64,000 nucleotides of DNA from Augochlora pura (GCF_028453695.1 NC_135774.1:10974001-11038000), one strand, 5' to 3'. Counted from the first letter of the stretch, positions 42,843 through 56,041 are shown. Translations and numbers: made by a program. Notes: generated from the letters alone by a model not told the origin.

Positions 42843-45572
42843 ACTCTAAATTATCTACAATAAATTTGTTCAGCAACAACAATTGTATTCTAACAATTAG
42901 AAAATTGTTCGCGATTCTAAGCAGTCCATGAAATATTTCTCGCTACAAAAGGAACTCTATTCCCCCCTCCCTACCCCAAATCCAATAAGATGCGTCCCGA
43001 AGTCTCACCCGCCGATGAAGGGGTTCAAGAGCGTTCCTTTCGTCCGGAAAGGACCTCATCAATGTCCCGTTTCCGCGGATGGAGGGGGGGGGGGGAGGGC
43101 AAAAACTAAACTTAATATGATCCCGACTATATGAAGACGCGGCCGAGCGACCGTCCTTTGTTTTAAGCGAGGGTCGTTTGTGGTCCGGGCCGAGTAGCAC
43201 GCGCGCGTCCCCCCCGCACACACAGTTGCGCAGAAAACGACCGGCCTTCCACACAAGGAGCCAGCCGGGGCTACCCCGTGTGTCCACCCTTCGTAATTCT
43301 ATCAGAAGCCAATCACGTCCGGTGGAGAGTGCTCGTTTCCGTGCATGCGGAAAATCGTTGAGGCGGAAACGTCGATTCCTGGCTTCGTGTCTTATGAAAA
43401 TATTTGGGGTGAGAAAGCCGAGACGTCACTGAACTCGACATCCCCGAGAGTCTCCGACCCCGGAGGTCCTCCTCCCTCGCGATGTCCTCCAGGCGCGATA
43501 AGCTATACGAACATTCTTCAGAGATTTCAGGGCAGAAATGTGACCCGGGGTTACCCGTGAGCCACTCGGCTATAGGAAAATTACTCGAGTAGCCGGATAT
43601 GGTAAGCCTGTCGATTAATGTGCCCCCCCCCCCCTCACTGCTTTGCTCTCGCAATAACGTTATTTATATTTAAAGACAGTTTTATTAAATTAAAGATGTT
43701 GAATGTTTTAAGTAAAGTTTGATTTGTAATATTCATGACTGAATCAAAACTTTTTACTTCTTATAAAGTGGGGAAGTAATTTTTTAAATTTATGATCTAA
43801 GGTTTGATATGTTTATGATTTAATTTCTTCAAAAATGATGCTTTCCAAAGGAAAAGAATAAACTATTATATTCATTATATTCTCGGTTGAACTATATTCT
43901 AAACTATTATATTCTCGGCTAAATTGCAGAAGATAGTAATATAATATAATCGACTTTTTAAGTATATTCTTTATTCAAAGTAATTCAGTAACTGAGACAG
44001 ATTTACGTCTTGTTTCTATTACTGTGCAGTGTATCCTTGTATACGCTTCATATGACATATGAAATTATAAAATATTACAATTTTACTGTAGAAATTTTCA
44101 CTAGAATTTGTTGTATGTATTTCATTGTTCCTCGATTAATTATGAATGAACTTCACTAATATAGTTTTCCTTGTTAAATGTTACTTGTATACTGATCAAA
44201 ATACATCATTTTAACGCCTCTCGACATTTTTTGGCAAAATTATAGTTTCACCATGATCTTCTAAAAATGGTCTCCAATTCAGTCCACCATTATTTTTATT
44301 AATCTATCCAGTGATAAAAGATAAAACATAAAATAGAAAGAGTTTACAATAAACCTACGCTAACTAATCTAAACAAGAGTAAAAAGAAGATACATAAAAC
44401 TGTATTAGCAAGTAAACTGCACATCTTTCTACAGTTTGATTATTATATAAAATGTAAAAAATAATTCATATCTCCATTCATAATGACTCCGAATAAAATT
44501 GAATTTCCGTGTCATCCAAATTCGTACTGAAATCGATGGATTCGACTTCTAAACGAAACTAACGCAATATCCGATCAGCCTGGAGAAACTAACTCCCAAG
44601 ATTGTTAATGTTAATTCGCGGCGATAACGTTAGAGCCTGTATCCGTGCCATTTAATGATCCATTAACATGATTCGGGAAAGCCCGTTTATCCCGTATGGT
44701 CTTCCCGCGCGCCGTAGTTTCTCCGTTAGTATTTCGCGAAGGGGGTCGAAAAACTTTATTGGGGCATAAATTCCGTGCCGCGGGACACGATAACTTTAAA
44801 ATATTACGGAAATGAAAAGCTTTCGCCGACGCGTGCAATGTTTGCCTCCTTTTCCGCGAAAGATAATGCAACTACGGGGGCCCGGATTTACGGGACGTTG
44901 TTTTGTAAGTGGACCATTCCTCGTACGCGAAAGATACCGTGAATTTAAAGCCCGTTAAGCTACTTTTTCTCGCCGGTCCCGCGGCGGCGACGGAACGCCG
45001 GGTACTTTTCTCATATTACATAGGGAATAGGGAGGATTTAAGTACCTCGAAAACCCGTTCCTGACATTTGATAACGAGGGATAAGGCGCGGGAGGGGTGG
45101 GGTGGGGGCGCTCGCCAGAACAAAGAAGCCCGCCGCTCGGAAACACGTTACACTTATGCAGGCCGGCTGATTCCGACGATTCCCGGGGTTACTCGCTGTT
45201 TTACTGGCCGCCTCCTGTCTTTCGGCTAACGTTATTCCTGCCATAGTATCGCGGCACTCGGCATGCAAGTTTTCAAAGATGCAAAAAGTACTATCGGAGC
45301 GTCGTTGATGGTGTATCGTGGACAACGCGGTGTATTCTCCTTCACTCGTCGCGATAAAGACCGCAGCGGAGAGCTCTGCGGGGTTTCAGATTACAGCTCC
45401 TCGATTGCAGCGCGAGAAAAATTACGAGAACAGATTGATTGCTGTCGGCCTAATCAGATTTTTACCCCTTTTAAATCATTAATGTACTCTAAGGATTAAA
45501 TTGAAAAGGATATATAATAAGGAAACTAGAAAATATTTCTTAATTCTTAAAAACTGAAAAGTTCCAAGATGT
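42843..45572. other. No gene seen
   Basis: GC-rich at 42955-43660 and 44520-45470, AT-rich between. The first GC block contains a G12 run at 43084-43095 and a C12 run at 43623-43634. The AT part has an imperfect AACTATTATATTC duplication near 43860-43915. Frames are short, mirrored and without family resemblance. Confidence 0.4.
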
Positions 45573-45834
45573 TTAACCCCTTGCCGTACCATTTTCTTTA
45601 CAATTATACTACGATTAGAATTTTTTCGATTGCAGTAATTTCTTATAAGAAAAAAGAATTTTATATTTATCGTGAGCTTGCATCTACTTGAAATTTCTTC
45701 TAGTTTAAATATTGGTGGCAAGAGAATAAAATTTGATTCCTACTTAAAGGGACGAATGAACATTCATACCTATTAGTTTGTTGTTATAAATCTCCATCAC
45801 GAGTCTGACTCGTTAAAGTACGGCAAGGGGTTAA
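45573..45834 (-). mobile_element. Family C TTAA MITE (copy C4, best preserved)
   Basis: TTAA lies at 45573-45576 and 45831-45834, 262 bp in total. Inverted repeats TTAACCCCTTGCCGTAC are intact at both ends. The right end on the minus strand continues TTTAACGAGTCAGACTCGTG, which closely matches the left end of the 745-bp piggyBac-like element. The left end continues CATTTTC, and that element's right end likewise has CCATTT after its terminal repeat. This supports C as a deletion derivative or close relative of that element. Confidence 0.92.
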
Positions 45835-45855
45835 TTAAACCGAATTGAATATAAA

Positions 45856-46080
45856 TTAACCCTTTGCACTATAATAACGAATCAGACTCGTGGTGAAGAT
45901 TTGATGCAGATATGACTATTATTAATTCCTTCTACATCGAAGTAAAAATAAATTCTTCTGTTATCAAAGTCTAAAAACGAAAGCACACAAAGATATTAAA
46001 AGAAACAAAAATTGTCAGGAAAATTATTAAATACGAATGAGCGCTAATCGTTGCAGCATGAAGATAGCACAATGGGTTGA
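45856..46080 (+). mobile_element. Family A TTAA MITE (copy A3)
   Basis: Starts at TTAA 45856-45859 (TTAACCCTTTGCACTATAAT) and ends at 46077-46080, where TTAA has become TTGA (GCACAATGGGTTGA). It is 225 bp long. Near its left end is CGAATCAGACTCGTGGTGAA, a one-base variant of the GAGTCAGACTC palindrome. The interior matches the reverse complement of A1. It lies only 21 bp from copy C4. Confidence 0.88.
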
Positions 46081-47146
46081 TAAAAGTCTAATCTAGCATT
46101 GTAACAAAGTAACCGTTCCATCGACCTCACGTTAATCCAGAGACAGAAATATTCGTCGAACATCTGTTCCGCGTGTCCGCCGTCGAAAGCTGATCTAATA
46201 AGTGAAACCGTATTATGAGGAGATACAATGGAGGGAACGGGGATAACAATTAAACGAGAAAAGTGGCCGTTTAAACGGAGCATTTTAATGCTCGACGGAA
46301 CGCCAAAGGCCTCGGCCGACCGTGCTAAAACTCTCCCCGTTATTATTACAATCTCCGGCGACACCGGCAGCGATAATGACCATAACCGTTCCCCGGGCCA
46401 GATTATCATATTAATCGCGCGATCAGCTTCGATTCTTGAAATCAATTCGCCGCGCGGGAAAAGGGGGGATGCGACGACGGTCCGCGCGCCGTCGGTTCCA
46501 TCACGGGCATCAAGAACGAGTTTCCGTTCATAAGGAAACACAATCAAAAATTCCCCGAGCCCGACTCGTATGAACGGATAAGTGAAATGAAGGAACGAAA
46601 AATGGGGGGTGGCGGCGACGGCGGACGCGGAGAAGATAGAGGGGGAGGTGGGGAGGGGGGGGGAGAACGTGGGAGGCTGGTGAGATAAAGGGAAAAAGAA
46701 CGCGAGAGCCCCCATACGAGCCGTGGAAGTCGACGGATTAAAAGGACTTTCTTTTTTAATTGAAGCGTTCGAGGACGGTTCATCCCCGTGACGAGGAGAT
46801 GAAACGCGGCGCGGCGGGAGGCGGGAGGGTGGGAAGGGGGGGAGTGGGTGGATGGTCCCGGGGAATCGAAGGAGCGCCGATGCGAGTCGACGAGCCGGCG
46901 TGACTCCGGTCGGTGTCGTCGCGTGTTTTCGTATACACCGATGGATAATAATTAGTCATCGATGGTGCCTCGATTTTCATCGTCAACATTTATAGGCGGA
47001 TAAAGGACTGGTTGGGAATTCAAGTGTCTCCTTCCCTTCGCTGCGGCGTACTCGAGCCACAGCGAAAATCGCGAAATCTGGGAAACAAAAGTACGTTCCG
47101 GTAAGAAGAGGGTATAATATGGATCTCCATTTGAAATAAGCTTCGT
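46081..47146. other. GC-rich island, no gene seen
   Basis: A 223-codon minus-strand frame (46715-46044) is the longest in the window. Its C-terminal end lies inside MITE A3, its N-terminal part is a proline/serine-rich reading of a GGGA-rich tract (about 46600-46675), and an opposing frame overlaps it. I judge it spurious. The middle (46120-46540) is high-complexity DNA that could be a conserved non-coding block. Confidence 0.45.
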
Positions 47147-47356
47147 CCCCCCCCCCCCTCCCTACAAACCGCCCAACTACCCCCGGCCGCGAGTCCCCCC
47201 CCTCCCTTTCCGTCGCCGACTTGCCGCCCCCCCCTCCCCCCATCTGCCGGGCTTCTAGCACCCCCGTGTACCTAGTTTGTTGCGTTTGAATATTCAACGC
47301 AAGTTTTCTCCTTTTTTTCCCTTTTTTCCTTTTTTCCTGTTTTTTTTTTTTTTTTT
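47147..47356 (+). repeat. C-run / pyrimidine-rich tract ending in T17
   Basis: Runs of C at 47147-47158, about 47197-47203 and 47227-47239. Then TTTTTTCC-type sequence from about 47308, ending with 17 T at 47340-47356. The complement has several G-runs with quadruplex potential. Confidence 0.85.
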
Positions 47357-50143
47357 ATTAGCCTGCCCGCCCTCTCTCCTTTCGCCGCGCGGACCCACCG
47401 GCAACGGACATCTTTATTCATCGCCTTTCCAAAGATATAATTGAGTAATTATTTATAATATATCTAGAATATGCATGCTTCACTTCTCCGACGGAATACA
47501 TTACCGCTTACTACCCCTAAACGTAACCTCTTGTTACCCGTTTGGATTTCTAGCTTGCGGGTAACACAGTGGCTCTCACCCGTGCGTTTCCTCGATCGAC
47601 TCTCTTCACTCTCCTCTCTCTCTCTTTTATCGCTTTCCTTTTTTCCGCCCTGGTGGAAATAAGAAAGGAACACAGGAAGGAAACGACATCGCTTGCCAGG
47701 AAATTCGCGCGGCTTTTACTCGACTTTCGCTTCGACGAGTCACGTGTGGCACGAGTCTGTATAAAAGACAAAGATGGCGTATACACGTGTCGAATAGAAA
47801 CGCCGGATCTTTCGGAAGAATTGAAGAGGAAAATCTTAAATTTTTACATAGCTGTTCGAATTTTTACTGCGCGGAATATTTTGCGAATGAATTTCTTAGA
47901 ATCTTTTTATTTTCTGTCTTCAAGGAAATTTGTTTCAATAACTATTTTATGTTTTAATTGATGTTTTATTTGTGTGTCTACACCGTAATATTTTTATTTA
48001 TGATTCTATCACGTTAGTTAAATAATTTATATTAAAGCCTTTATTTCAGGAGGCACAGATCTCGCAATTTTGAGTATTCAGGTTTAAAAAAGGTAAATCA
48101 CGTGCTTTCTATAATGACAAATAAATGCGTAGAAATCAACGTAAAACAATCCTTTAACTTTTAAATAATAATTGCAAAGATAAAATAACAATAATTGCAA
48201 GAATTCACACTTCAGAGAATACAAGTTCGTGAAAGCTCATTTTTGTCAAGGCAAATGTTGCACCACAATTAAGCAATGTAAAAGTATGCGCAACCCGATG
48301 AATTTTACATATAATTAAAGCTAAAAGAATGTTTTCTAACAAAGCCTAATTAAAAAGAATTAAATTTGAATCCACGTAAAAATGAAAAGCGAAAAAGTAG
48401 ACTGCGAAGAAGTGTGATCTTTTTAAAATAAACATTTCCCTGCAGCTTCACCAACTCTTTCCTCTCCCAACAAGTTCTGAATAAACTATTTCAATTAATT
48501 TGTACAGCAACATTTCGATAAGAATAAATAGCCTAAACAGCGTTAATCTAAAACTACGGCGACCGGCGATACCGTAGAAATAATATACGGCCGCGATTTC
48601 TACGATTTCCTGGTTGAAAGAAAACTAAATAATTTGTGCCAAGAAAAAAAGAAGGAACACAGAAACCACCGTGCATAAAATTAACATAGTTGTACCAACG
48701 ATCCACTAAAGCGTGACTCCTTGTCCAGCTTATGATAAAAACCCGATGGCATTCCGTGGCGGGCATTGTGAAAACATTTTATCAACATGATATCTGAATT
48801 TAAAATTCTGATGTCACATTTAAATCGTTTTAACTGGCGGCGTATTGAAAAATTCTTATCCCGTATATACGGGAACGGTCGCGGACCTAATAATTTACGC
48901 CGCGTTAGATGTAATTAAGGAATCTGGTTTCCCGGTGCAAGCATCATTAGAAAATCGGCGCGCGGGGAAACCTTTCGTCGCGGAATTGGCACCGGTGTAT
49001 ACTGCCCGGCCGGATTGATTGACTGGGCAATAATTTTCGCGCTATTCCACCGGTTTTTATCGGCGCCGCGCGCCGTACGAATACGCGCGGTCCTTTCCCT
49101 TCTTACGTAAACCAGTTGGCGGGAAGGCAGCGACCCGAAAAGGATAGGCCACCGCTGATTTCTAACGTAGGTGAGCCTCGTAAATTCCGTCCGTTGACAG
49201 GCCGGCCCGGTCTATATCGCGATCACAAGGACGTTAATTAACGGACGACTAATATATCGATTACTTACTCCGATTGCGATTACCGCTTAATGCGAAATTA
49301 TGGCTTCCCGCTCCACGGGGTTTCATGTTTCGCGCCCGTTTTCCAACGCACGAAGAACGGTCAGTCCGTCGATAAGCACTGATGTAATCGTAAACGGGTT
49401 ACTTTGAGATCGGCCACGATTACTTCGTCGGGAACGTTTCCATCGGCGGCGCGATGTCGCGGCGACAACCTTCGCGGGATACAGATTTCCAAAGACTATG
49501 CTCGAATAAGAGCCTCTGCAGGGCTGTGAAATTTTTCTCAAGAGTGCGGCAGCGCCTCGTTAATTGGTACATGACTCGGCTCGGTATTACACATTGTTCG
49601 ATTTTATCTAGGTAACGGCGCAATTGACACGTCAACCCGTTTGCTTTATCGGCGTCACGGTTCTCGATTAGGTGTGCGCTGGTGCCTCGGTAATCGTCGC
49701 GTTGAAATTGACATGGTTTATAAAATCGTTCTTATATAGCATCACTTATACGCGATGGGATCGTCTCATTATTTCAATTTATTAAATTAGGTATATATTT
49801 CAAATTACTCGACTCTTTAGAGTCGTTTACTAGTAGTTTACTCTCTTTGTTTTATTCACCTGATTTTAAAAATGATAATTAGAAATGCTGTAGTACCCCT
49901 TTAATTATTGTCCTTAGATGTAGTCTACCTTTTGAATTGTTTGTTGCTGTGGTATTACTACGAAACATTTATGAGAAGTATATTTAATTTCTCTGGATGA
50001 ACATTATTTTTATAAAAATAAATTTTTAGAATATTTTAAATAGATATTTAAGGAAAAGTGGGTGAATATCGTTTAAATGAATAATATTCTTTAAAAACAA
50101 TAACCTACAATAGGTTGAAAGCTGAGATTAGAGAAAAAAAATT
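47357..50143. other. No gene seen
   Basis: AT-rich at 47840-48780 and 49740-50140. GC-richer at 47370-47800 and 48830-49700, where short frames are mirrored. A TATAAAAG sequence is at 47760-47767, but no transcript structure follows it. Confidence 0.4.
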
Positions 50144-50377
50144 TTAAATCGTTGTACTTGAAGCCATTTAACTGAAAATCTAAGATAATTTCCATTTTAT
50201 TTGACAAAGTGCATTTTTATATCTATATATATGATATTGAATCTTGTGACTTATATCAACAGTTTCACTTTTAACAATTTTTTAAATTTAAATTTTGTCA
50301 GTATAAACATTATCTTTAAACGTGATAGAATAATTTCAGTGGTGCCTCAAAGTTATTACTCGTCTGTAAACGATTAA
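50144..50377 (+). mobile_element. Family B TTAA MITE, decayed (copy B4)
   Basis: Interior alignment with B1/B3 is clear: TGTACTTGAAGCCATTTAAC, AAATCTAAGATAATTTCCAT, GATATTGAATCTTGTGACTT, TAACAATTTTTTAAATTTAA and a final TGTAAACGATTAA. TTAA lies at 50144-50147 and 50374-50377. The terminal CCCTTTGCACT is largely lost at both ends, so this is an old copy. Confidence 0.7.
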
Positions 50378-53300
50378 TATTCTCTAAAAGAATAACGTTC
50401 TTTAAAAACAATTTGCTGGTTTAAAAACGAAATTTTAAAAAATACCGTCAAGATACAATGTTTTTAAAAGCATCTCGACATCCTCTACGAACCAGTTCGA
50501 AGTAAGTCATCGAACCGTGCCGACGGCGTCTTCGTCATACGTTTGTCACGAACAGAGACAATAGGCCGGCGGCGGCGAGCATCGGGCGCATCGATCTTCA
50601 TGAAACAACAAAATTATAGAACTGTCGCTATGATTCAGCGAGGCTCTGATTCTCCCGTAAATTAAGGGCTGCGCTGATTAAAGAGAGAAGCGTACTACCG
50701 CGAGACACGTGGCCGGGAGTAGGACGGCGAAAAGGAGGTGCTGAAAGTCGAGCGGCGGTAGCCCGACCGCGGTAGGCCTTGTTTCATATTGGTAAGAAAT
50801 TATGGCTTGTCTGTCGCGTGTCCGACCGCAGTTAGGCTACTCCGTTTGACCTAACCCACGCCTCGCCTCGATCTCTTCTTCTTTTCCTTCTGCAATTGGC
50901 TTTATCCTTTTCGCCATCTTCCGCCTGCCCCAACTCCTGCACCCCGCGCCCCGTTTCGTATCCCTGTATCGCGCGCTCGCCACGGCATTAGAAATTCTGC
51001 GAAACAGCTAATCTAACGGAACCGGCTGCTTAGTATTCTGAATTTTGATATCCTTGCGAAATTGTACGTGGCAGACGACATTACGACGAAATTAAAGAAA
51101 AAAAAAAAGGAGACGGCCGCTCTAATAGGCCCGGTTATTTTTATTCGTCACGGCGAATTTATGGCAGCCGTGGCTCTAGAAAATGCGAGCGAATTAATTG
51201 ATATTTATTGCGTCGTTATTCTTGGTTCGCCAAGAGTTTTCTGATCTGAAGAAGTTTTCTGAGAAAGGAATTGAGATAGTTTATAAATGGTGAAATTTGC
51301 ATATGGTTTCACAGTGTAATTGGCGTAGTGAATTAATTTTTTTAAGAGCTAAACGTGTATTTTCTTTCTATTTGAAAAATGTTGAGGAATTTCGGTGATT
51401 CGTCATTGTGAAGTTAGAAATAATTTTGACATCGTACTGTACAAAGTCCAAATAAATTGGATCTTCTTATTTTATCCATCAATTTATTATTCTTCAATTA
51501 GAACTAATATTTTCGTTGGGAAAATAATGAATCAGTGATCCGGATTGTACAAATAATAATGAATTCTCTTCGAATCCAGTCTAGAGACAGAAAAATGTTT
51601 AAGAAACTGCACCAAGATTGTCAATCCGCCTAGTTCGTTGATACTTGATAGACGACAGTTGCGGGATCGGTTCGTTCCCCATAAAAGAAAAAAGAAAAGG
51701 TTAAAGACCGTCCTCCGTGGGGTGGAATGTAGGAGGAGACAAGGCATCCCTGAATGGCAAGTTGCCGAAAATGGCGTTGGGTATACATCCCAGCAATTAC
51801 CATTACGTGCCTGAAGTTGGTCTGGCGGTCTGGTAGCATAATGCTGTATTTAATGGGCAGCACTGCAGGCCGTGTGTGACACGATATACGAGGCCGAGTC
51901 AACATATATCCTGTCAGATTTTTAAAATGCCCTGATTTACAATGACCATTGTACTGTCCGCCGCATATCTATTGTCGCGCCCTTGCCAACGGATATCCAG
52001 CCACTTCGGCCGGGTCTAACTCCCAGTTATTCCGTTCGGAGCGTTCCTGGACGTGGTTCCGTTCTCGTGCACCTTACGCGAAACGATCCTCTAACTATAC
52101 CGCCCGTCTATAAGCCATCGGACGTTTAATAAATGCAGGATAAGGATTGAAGTTATGACCGCGCGGACCACACAGCGCACAATCAGCGGCGGCGGCGGCG
52201 ACGGCGGGGCAACGCGTGCCGCATACCATCGAATGTATGATGCATGCCGCGGATCCCGTGTAACGCACTACGCTTAATAGGCAACGTATAATACAAAACA
52301 TATTCCGTACATAGAGGAGCAGCACTACGCTTGTAGTGTGCTCGCTCTTGCACGACACAATTTCGTGTACCACTCGGCGCATAATGCGTGTTAAGACAAA
52401 ACAGGTTGTACACGATCTCGTGTCGATGGTGCTCGTTAGCTCAATTATACTAACTGACATTTCCCATCGTTAGATTGTGCTATTTTGTGCAAGATAAAAA
52501 TTATCTAGGTTAATTGTAAAAAACGAGTTAGATGCCCTATCTCGTTTAGTATCCACATTAAAATCTGCAGAGTAGAAAGAAATAACGTCAAATTTTTCTA
52601 ACCATTTTAGTCAAAAATGATCGTCAAAAAATGAAGTTATAATTAATGAAAGTATTCTCAAATAAATGGAACTATATAAAAATAAAATATTCCAGCTTTG
52701 CTTAAAAAGGTAAAACCCACTTTTCAAATGATTAACGATACTGTATAAAGTGGCCAATTAATGAACAAGACGTATGAACCAAGGACGTCGGTACTAATGA
52801 ATAAAATAAAAAATACATCAAACCAGCATAAATATTCTACTTTCTCTTCCCGCGTCATTAGCACACGTTATCTTATATAAATTGTTCGAATGCATAAATG
52901 TTCGTTGTTTATCGGCAGTGCCTTCGAACCGCTCCGAAACTTTGTATGTAAAGCGCGTACGCATATTTGGAGCCATCAGGCCGCGTAAAAATAAAATATG
53001 GTAATAAGATCGCTTCGGTAACTCGTATCCGCCGGGTTGAATTTGCATTTTCCTGAAAACGAACAAGTAGGCTGTGTGACTTATGGACAGCGGCGCGGGT
53101 TACGTGTTCCCAGCCGGACAGGCCATTTCTAAGAAGAGGTTTAACGATACAGAAGCAGCTCGCCGGTTCGATCGTACCACGTCGTACTACATAGACGGTC
53201 CGTTTTCGCTTCTATCGTTACCCGCGATATGGATTCCGATGGGAGGAGGATCTGTCCGGCGGTTGCGGGGATAGAACACAATATCGAAGCTTCGCTGAAC

Positions 53301-53894
53301 CGGGGCTTGCCAATGTGTGTATATCCCACACCATACCCGATGTTTTGATATTCCCCGATTACCGGACCATCGTTGCCAGATATTATCAGATCAAAGTATT
53401 GTTCCCCGCTGACGGCAAGAAAACCGCGCACCGATTGCCTGCGTTCGTTATGGTTAACCTCATCGAAACCGAATATGAAAAATTAGAATACTCGGCGATG
53501 CTAAATTGCGTGGCGGTATTGCGGATCGGGTGCGATTTGTGCTTAGGTTTCTTTAATTATTCCGTAAATGGTTTCAGATTAGAAGGCAATTTCAGTAAAT
53601 TTTATATTAGTCGTGTTTTTTAAATTGTTTGGTATTGATGAGAAATAATTCTAAATGTAGATAGTGATGATAACTAGTTTTATATAGTAGTGGAGATATT
53701 GAAGATAAATAGTTTTATGCCACAGAGTAGATCTCTTTGTTGTTGTAATAAACACCGCAGAGTTGTTCCTTTTAAATTCACAGATATTTATTTGTAGCTA
53801 TTGTTGATGAGACCACATCCACGCAATCCACAGTGAGAGTGATCAATAAAAAAGTAGAAGAAGCTGATACAAAAATAGGAGAATCCAGAACAGA
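50378..53894. other. No gene seen
   Basis: GC-richer blocks at 50500-51050, 51640-52470 and 52900-53560 alternate with AT-rich DNA. A GGCGGC triplet run is at 52191-52208. Frames on the two strands overlap throughout 52095-52460 and 53083-53623. None shows a domain that I recognise. The high-complexity blocks are candidate conserved non-coding DNA. Confidence 0.4.
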
Positions 53895-54212
53895 AGTGGG
53901 CGGTTCATAGCCAAAGAGGCAGGACCTATTTTAAAGAGGCGTAGCTAAATTATAAATGGGCAGAGCCAAACTATATATGGGCGGATCTATCCGAAAAGGA
54001 CGCGGTCTACAGCCAACAGGACAAGATCTGTATCAAATGGGGCTGGGTCATAACCAAAGGAGGTATCACCTATGACAAAGAGGGCGGGATCTAGATCAAT
54101 GAGCGCAGCTTAAGCTCCATATGGCGGGATCTATCATAAAGAAGGAGGAGCTATCCCAATTGGGGCGGGGTCAAATCTAAAAAAGGCGGAGCAAAATCCA
54201 AGAGGTGTGGAT
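53895..54212 (+). repeat. ~21-bp GGGCGG minisatellite, about 15 copies
   Basis: Diverged units of roughly 20-23 bp follow the pattern ATGGGCGGATCTATACCAAAG. GGGCGG or one-base variants (GGGCAG, GGGCGGG, AGGCGG) recur through the array, for example near 53898, 53970, 53989, 54083, 54124, 54163 and 54184. The array sits in AT-rich DNA, so it is compositionally conspicuous. GGGCGG is the classical GC-box core bound by Sp/KLF zinc-finger proteins, but binding here is untested. Confidence 0.85.
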
Positions 54213-55957
54213 TCTTAATTTCTCAAACTAATAAATCCTTAAAGTCCTTTAACAGGGTTTATTTATCAATAACATAACTTTGCGAATTATTCTCTAAATT
54301 TTCGTTAATAACTTTTAAACACAACTGTGAATTGCATATTTTCTAAGGAAAAAGTTAAATCAAATGACTTCAAGAACCCTTCAATTCCCGGAGTTACAAT
54401 AATTTTTGAAACAGTCTGTATAGCAGTGCATATATTAATGATAAACAGTTTCATATCAGACTGTAAACATTGATGTTAGATAATTTAATGTAACAAAGTA
54501 ATTACTAATGCTAAATAGTTCACATAGAAGAAAGTATTAGCTATTGCAACTAAAAGTGGATTTATACAATAATTGGCAGAAAATTGATCTAGCCCGTAAT
54601 ACTCTCGCTATGATAAGAGACTGATCTACTTCTAATTAAAAACTATGCAATAATAACTCGTAATTCCTTTCCGCATCCCAATTCACATTATGCGCACACA
54701 ATTTAAACGTCCACATTTCCGCAACGTAATGATGAACTACACGCGTTCCGGTCGTAAAATATACGCGCGCAGGCATTAGCTGATAAAATATATCTCCGGA
54801 TCGCCTTCGAAATAATTTTTTGGATCCGCGCCCGCGCAAATATTACATTGTCCGTTTTAATGAACACTTTATGTCTCTGCATTATTCCGGCGCATTCAAA
54901 AAAATTTTTTTTTGCCCTCGCAATTTGATAAAAACCCTTCAACTGTGCAACGCAACGAAACGAAATTATTGTACGCTGAATTTTTACGCGCTCATAAAAT
55001 AATTTATTCATTTTACATTTGAGTCGACGTTTGCTTATTTAACACGCCGCCCGTGCAGATTCCTCATATTAATTACTTTTTCAATCCTCGCTCATTTTCC
55101 AATTATTATATGGAAAGATAATTCCGTCGTTCAAATATGAAAGACGCGGGCATCGACGTGTTGACGGGGAATTTTGACATAACAGTGAAAAAAAAATTAA
55201 TTTAGGCTGTGGCAAAACGACTTTAAACTGCGTGAGCAAATTTTCTTTAGCCGTATGCATTCATTTATTTAGCAACTAGACGATCTTGTAAAGCTTTACG
55301 ATACTATTGGTAAAATAATGTGATAAAAATCCGTCAGAATGACGCGAAATCAAACGCAAATAATTTTTAAATTCACTGATTACAGTTCTAACTTATAAAT
55401 CTACGGATTTTCATACAGATAATTTATGCATTAAATTGCAACTATATCTTTGCAAAGAACCGAAACAGCTGGAAATCGAAAATAAAACTGAACCTTCCGC
55501 GACAGATGAGCTCTGTTCGCGCGTTGCGAGTCAAATAAGAATCGAAGAAAACATATCGTCGTAGCTTTAGCCCGTCTTCGGGCCATTAGCGTAATGTTTA
55601 TTCGACCGAGCAGCTAATAGAAATCTCGCTAGGATACGAAGCCCCGCGCCGATGGTTTCTATAAATTGGTCTATAAAGATCGGCATTTGCATAAACACCG
55701 GCAGCCTAGAAATTACTCGCACGGCTAAATCCTTGGAATAATTACCGGAGTCAGGTATGTACCATCCATATTCATTCAAGGGAATTCCCGGGGACGTGAT
55801 TTAAAGAAAGGGTCCGGGCATCGGCGTAACTCTCGCCGTATCGAGATTCACGCAACGCGTCGATTTCATCAAGCTTTCCTCGTGGGTGAGTAAGTGGCCG
55901 AGCACTCCCTGCTCCGAACGTGACGAGCTACATAAACGTTTACTTACGGCTCGCGAA
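54213..55957. other. No gene seen
   Basis: Mostly AT-rich, with a GC-moderate part at 55560-55950. Short frames only, without family resemblance. An AAAAAAATTTTTTTTT tract lies near 54898-54912. Confidence 0.45.
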
Positions 55958-56041
55958 GGAGAGAGAAAGAGAAAGAGATAGAGAGAGAAAGAGAGAGAGA
56001 GAGACAGCAACGGGGGGAAAGAGCAAGAAAGAGAGAAAGAG
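55958..56041 (+). repeat. GA-rich microsatellite
   Basis: Imperfect GA repeats with GAAA, GATA and GGGGGGAAA interruptions. Confidence 0.9.

Noticed and set aside
46044..46715. 223-codon minus-strand open frame, the longest in the window
   Set aside because: It reads through MITE A3 at one end and a GGGA-rich tract at the other, is opposed by a plus-strand frame, and shows no recognisable domain.
47569..47961. 130-codon frame with a hydrophobic, signal-like start and an internal TATAAAAG
   Set aside because: The first codon is GTG, not ATG. The hydrophobic run comes from a TCTCTC/CTTT tract, and the TATA-like sequence lies inside the frame rather than upstream of it.
53141..53623. Overlapping frames of 96 and 102 codons on opposite strands in a high-complexity block
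   Set aside because: Neither has a recognisable domain or splice-bounded ends, and mutual overlap argues against both.
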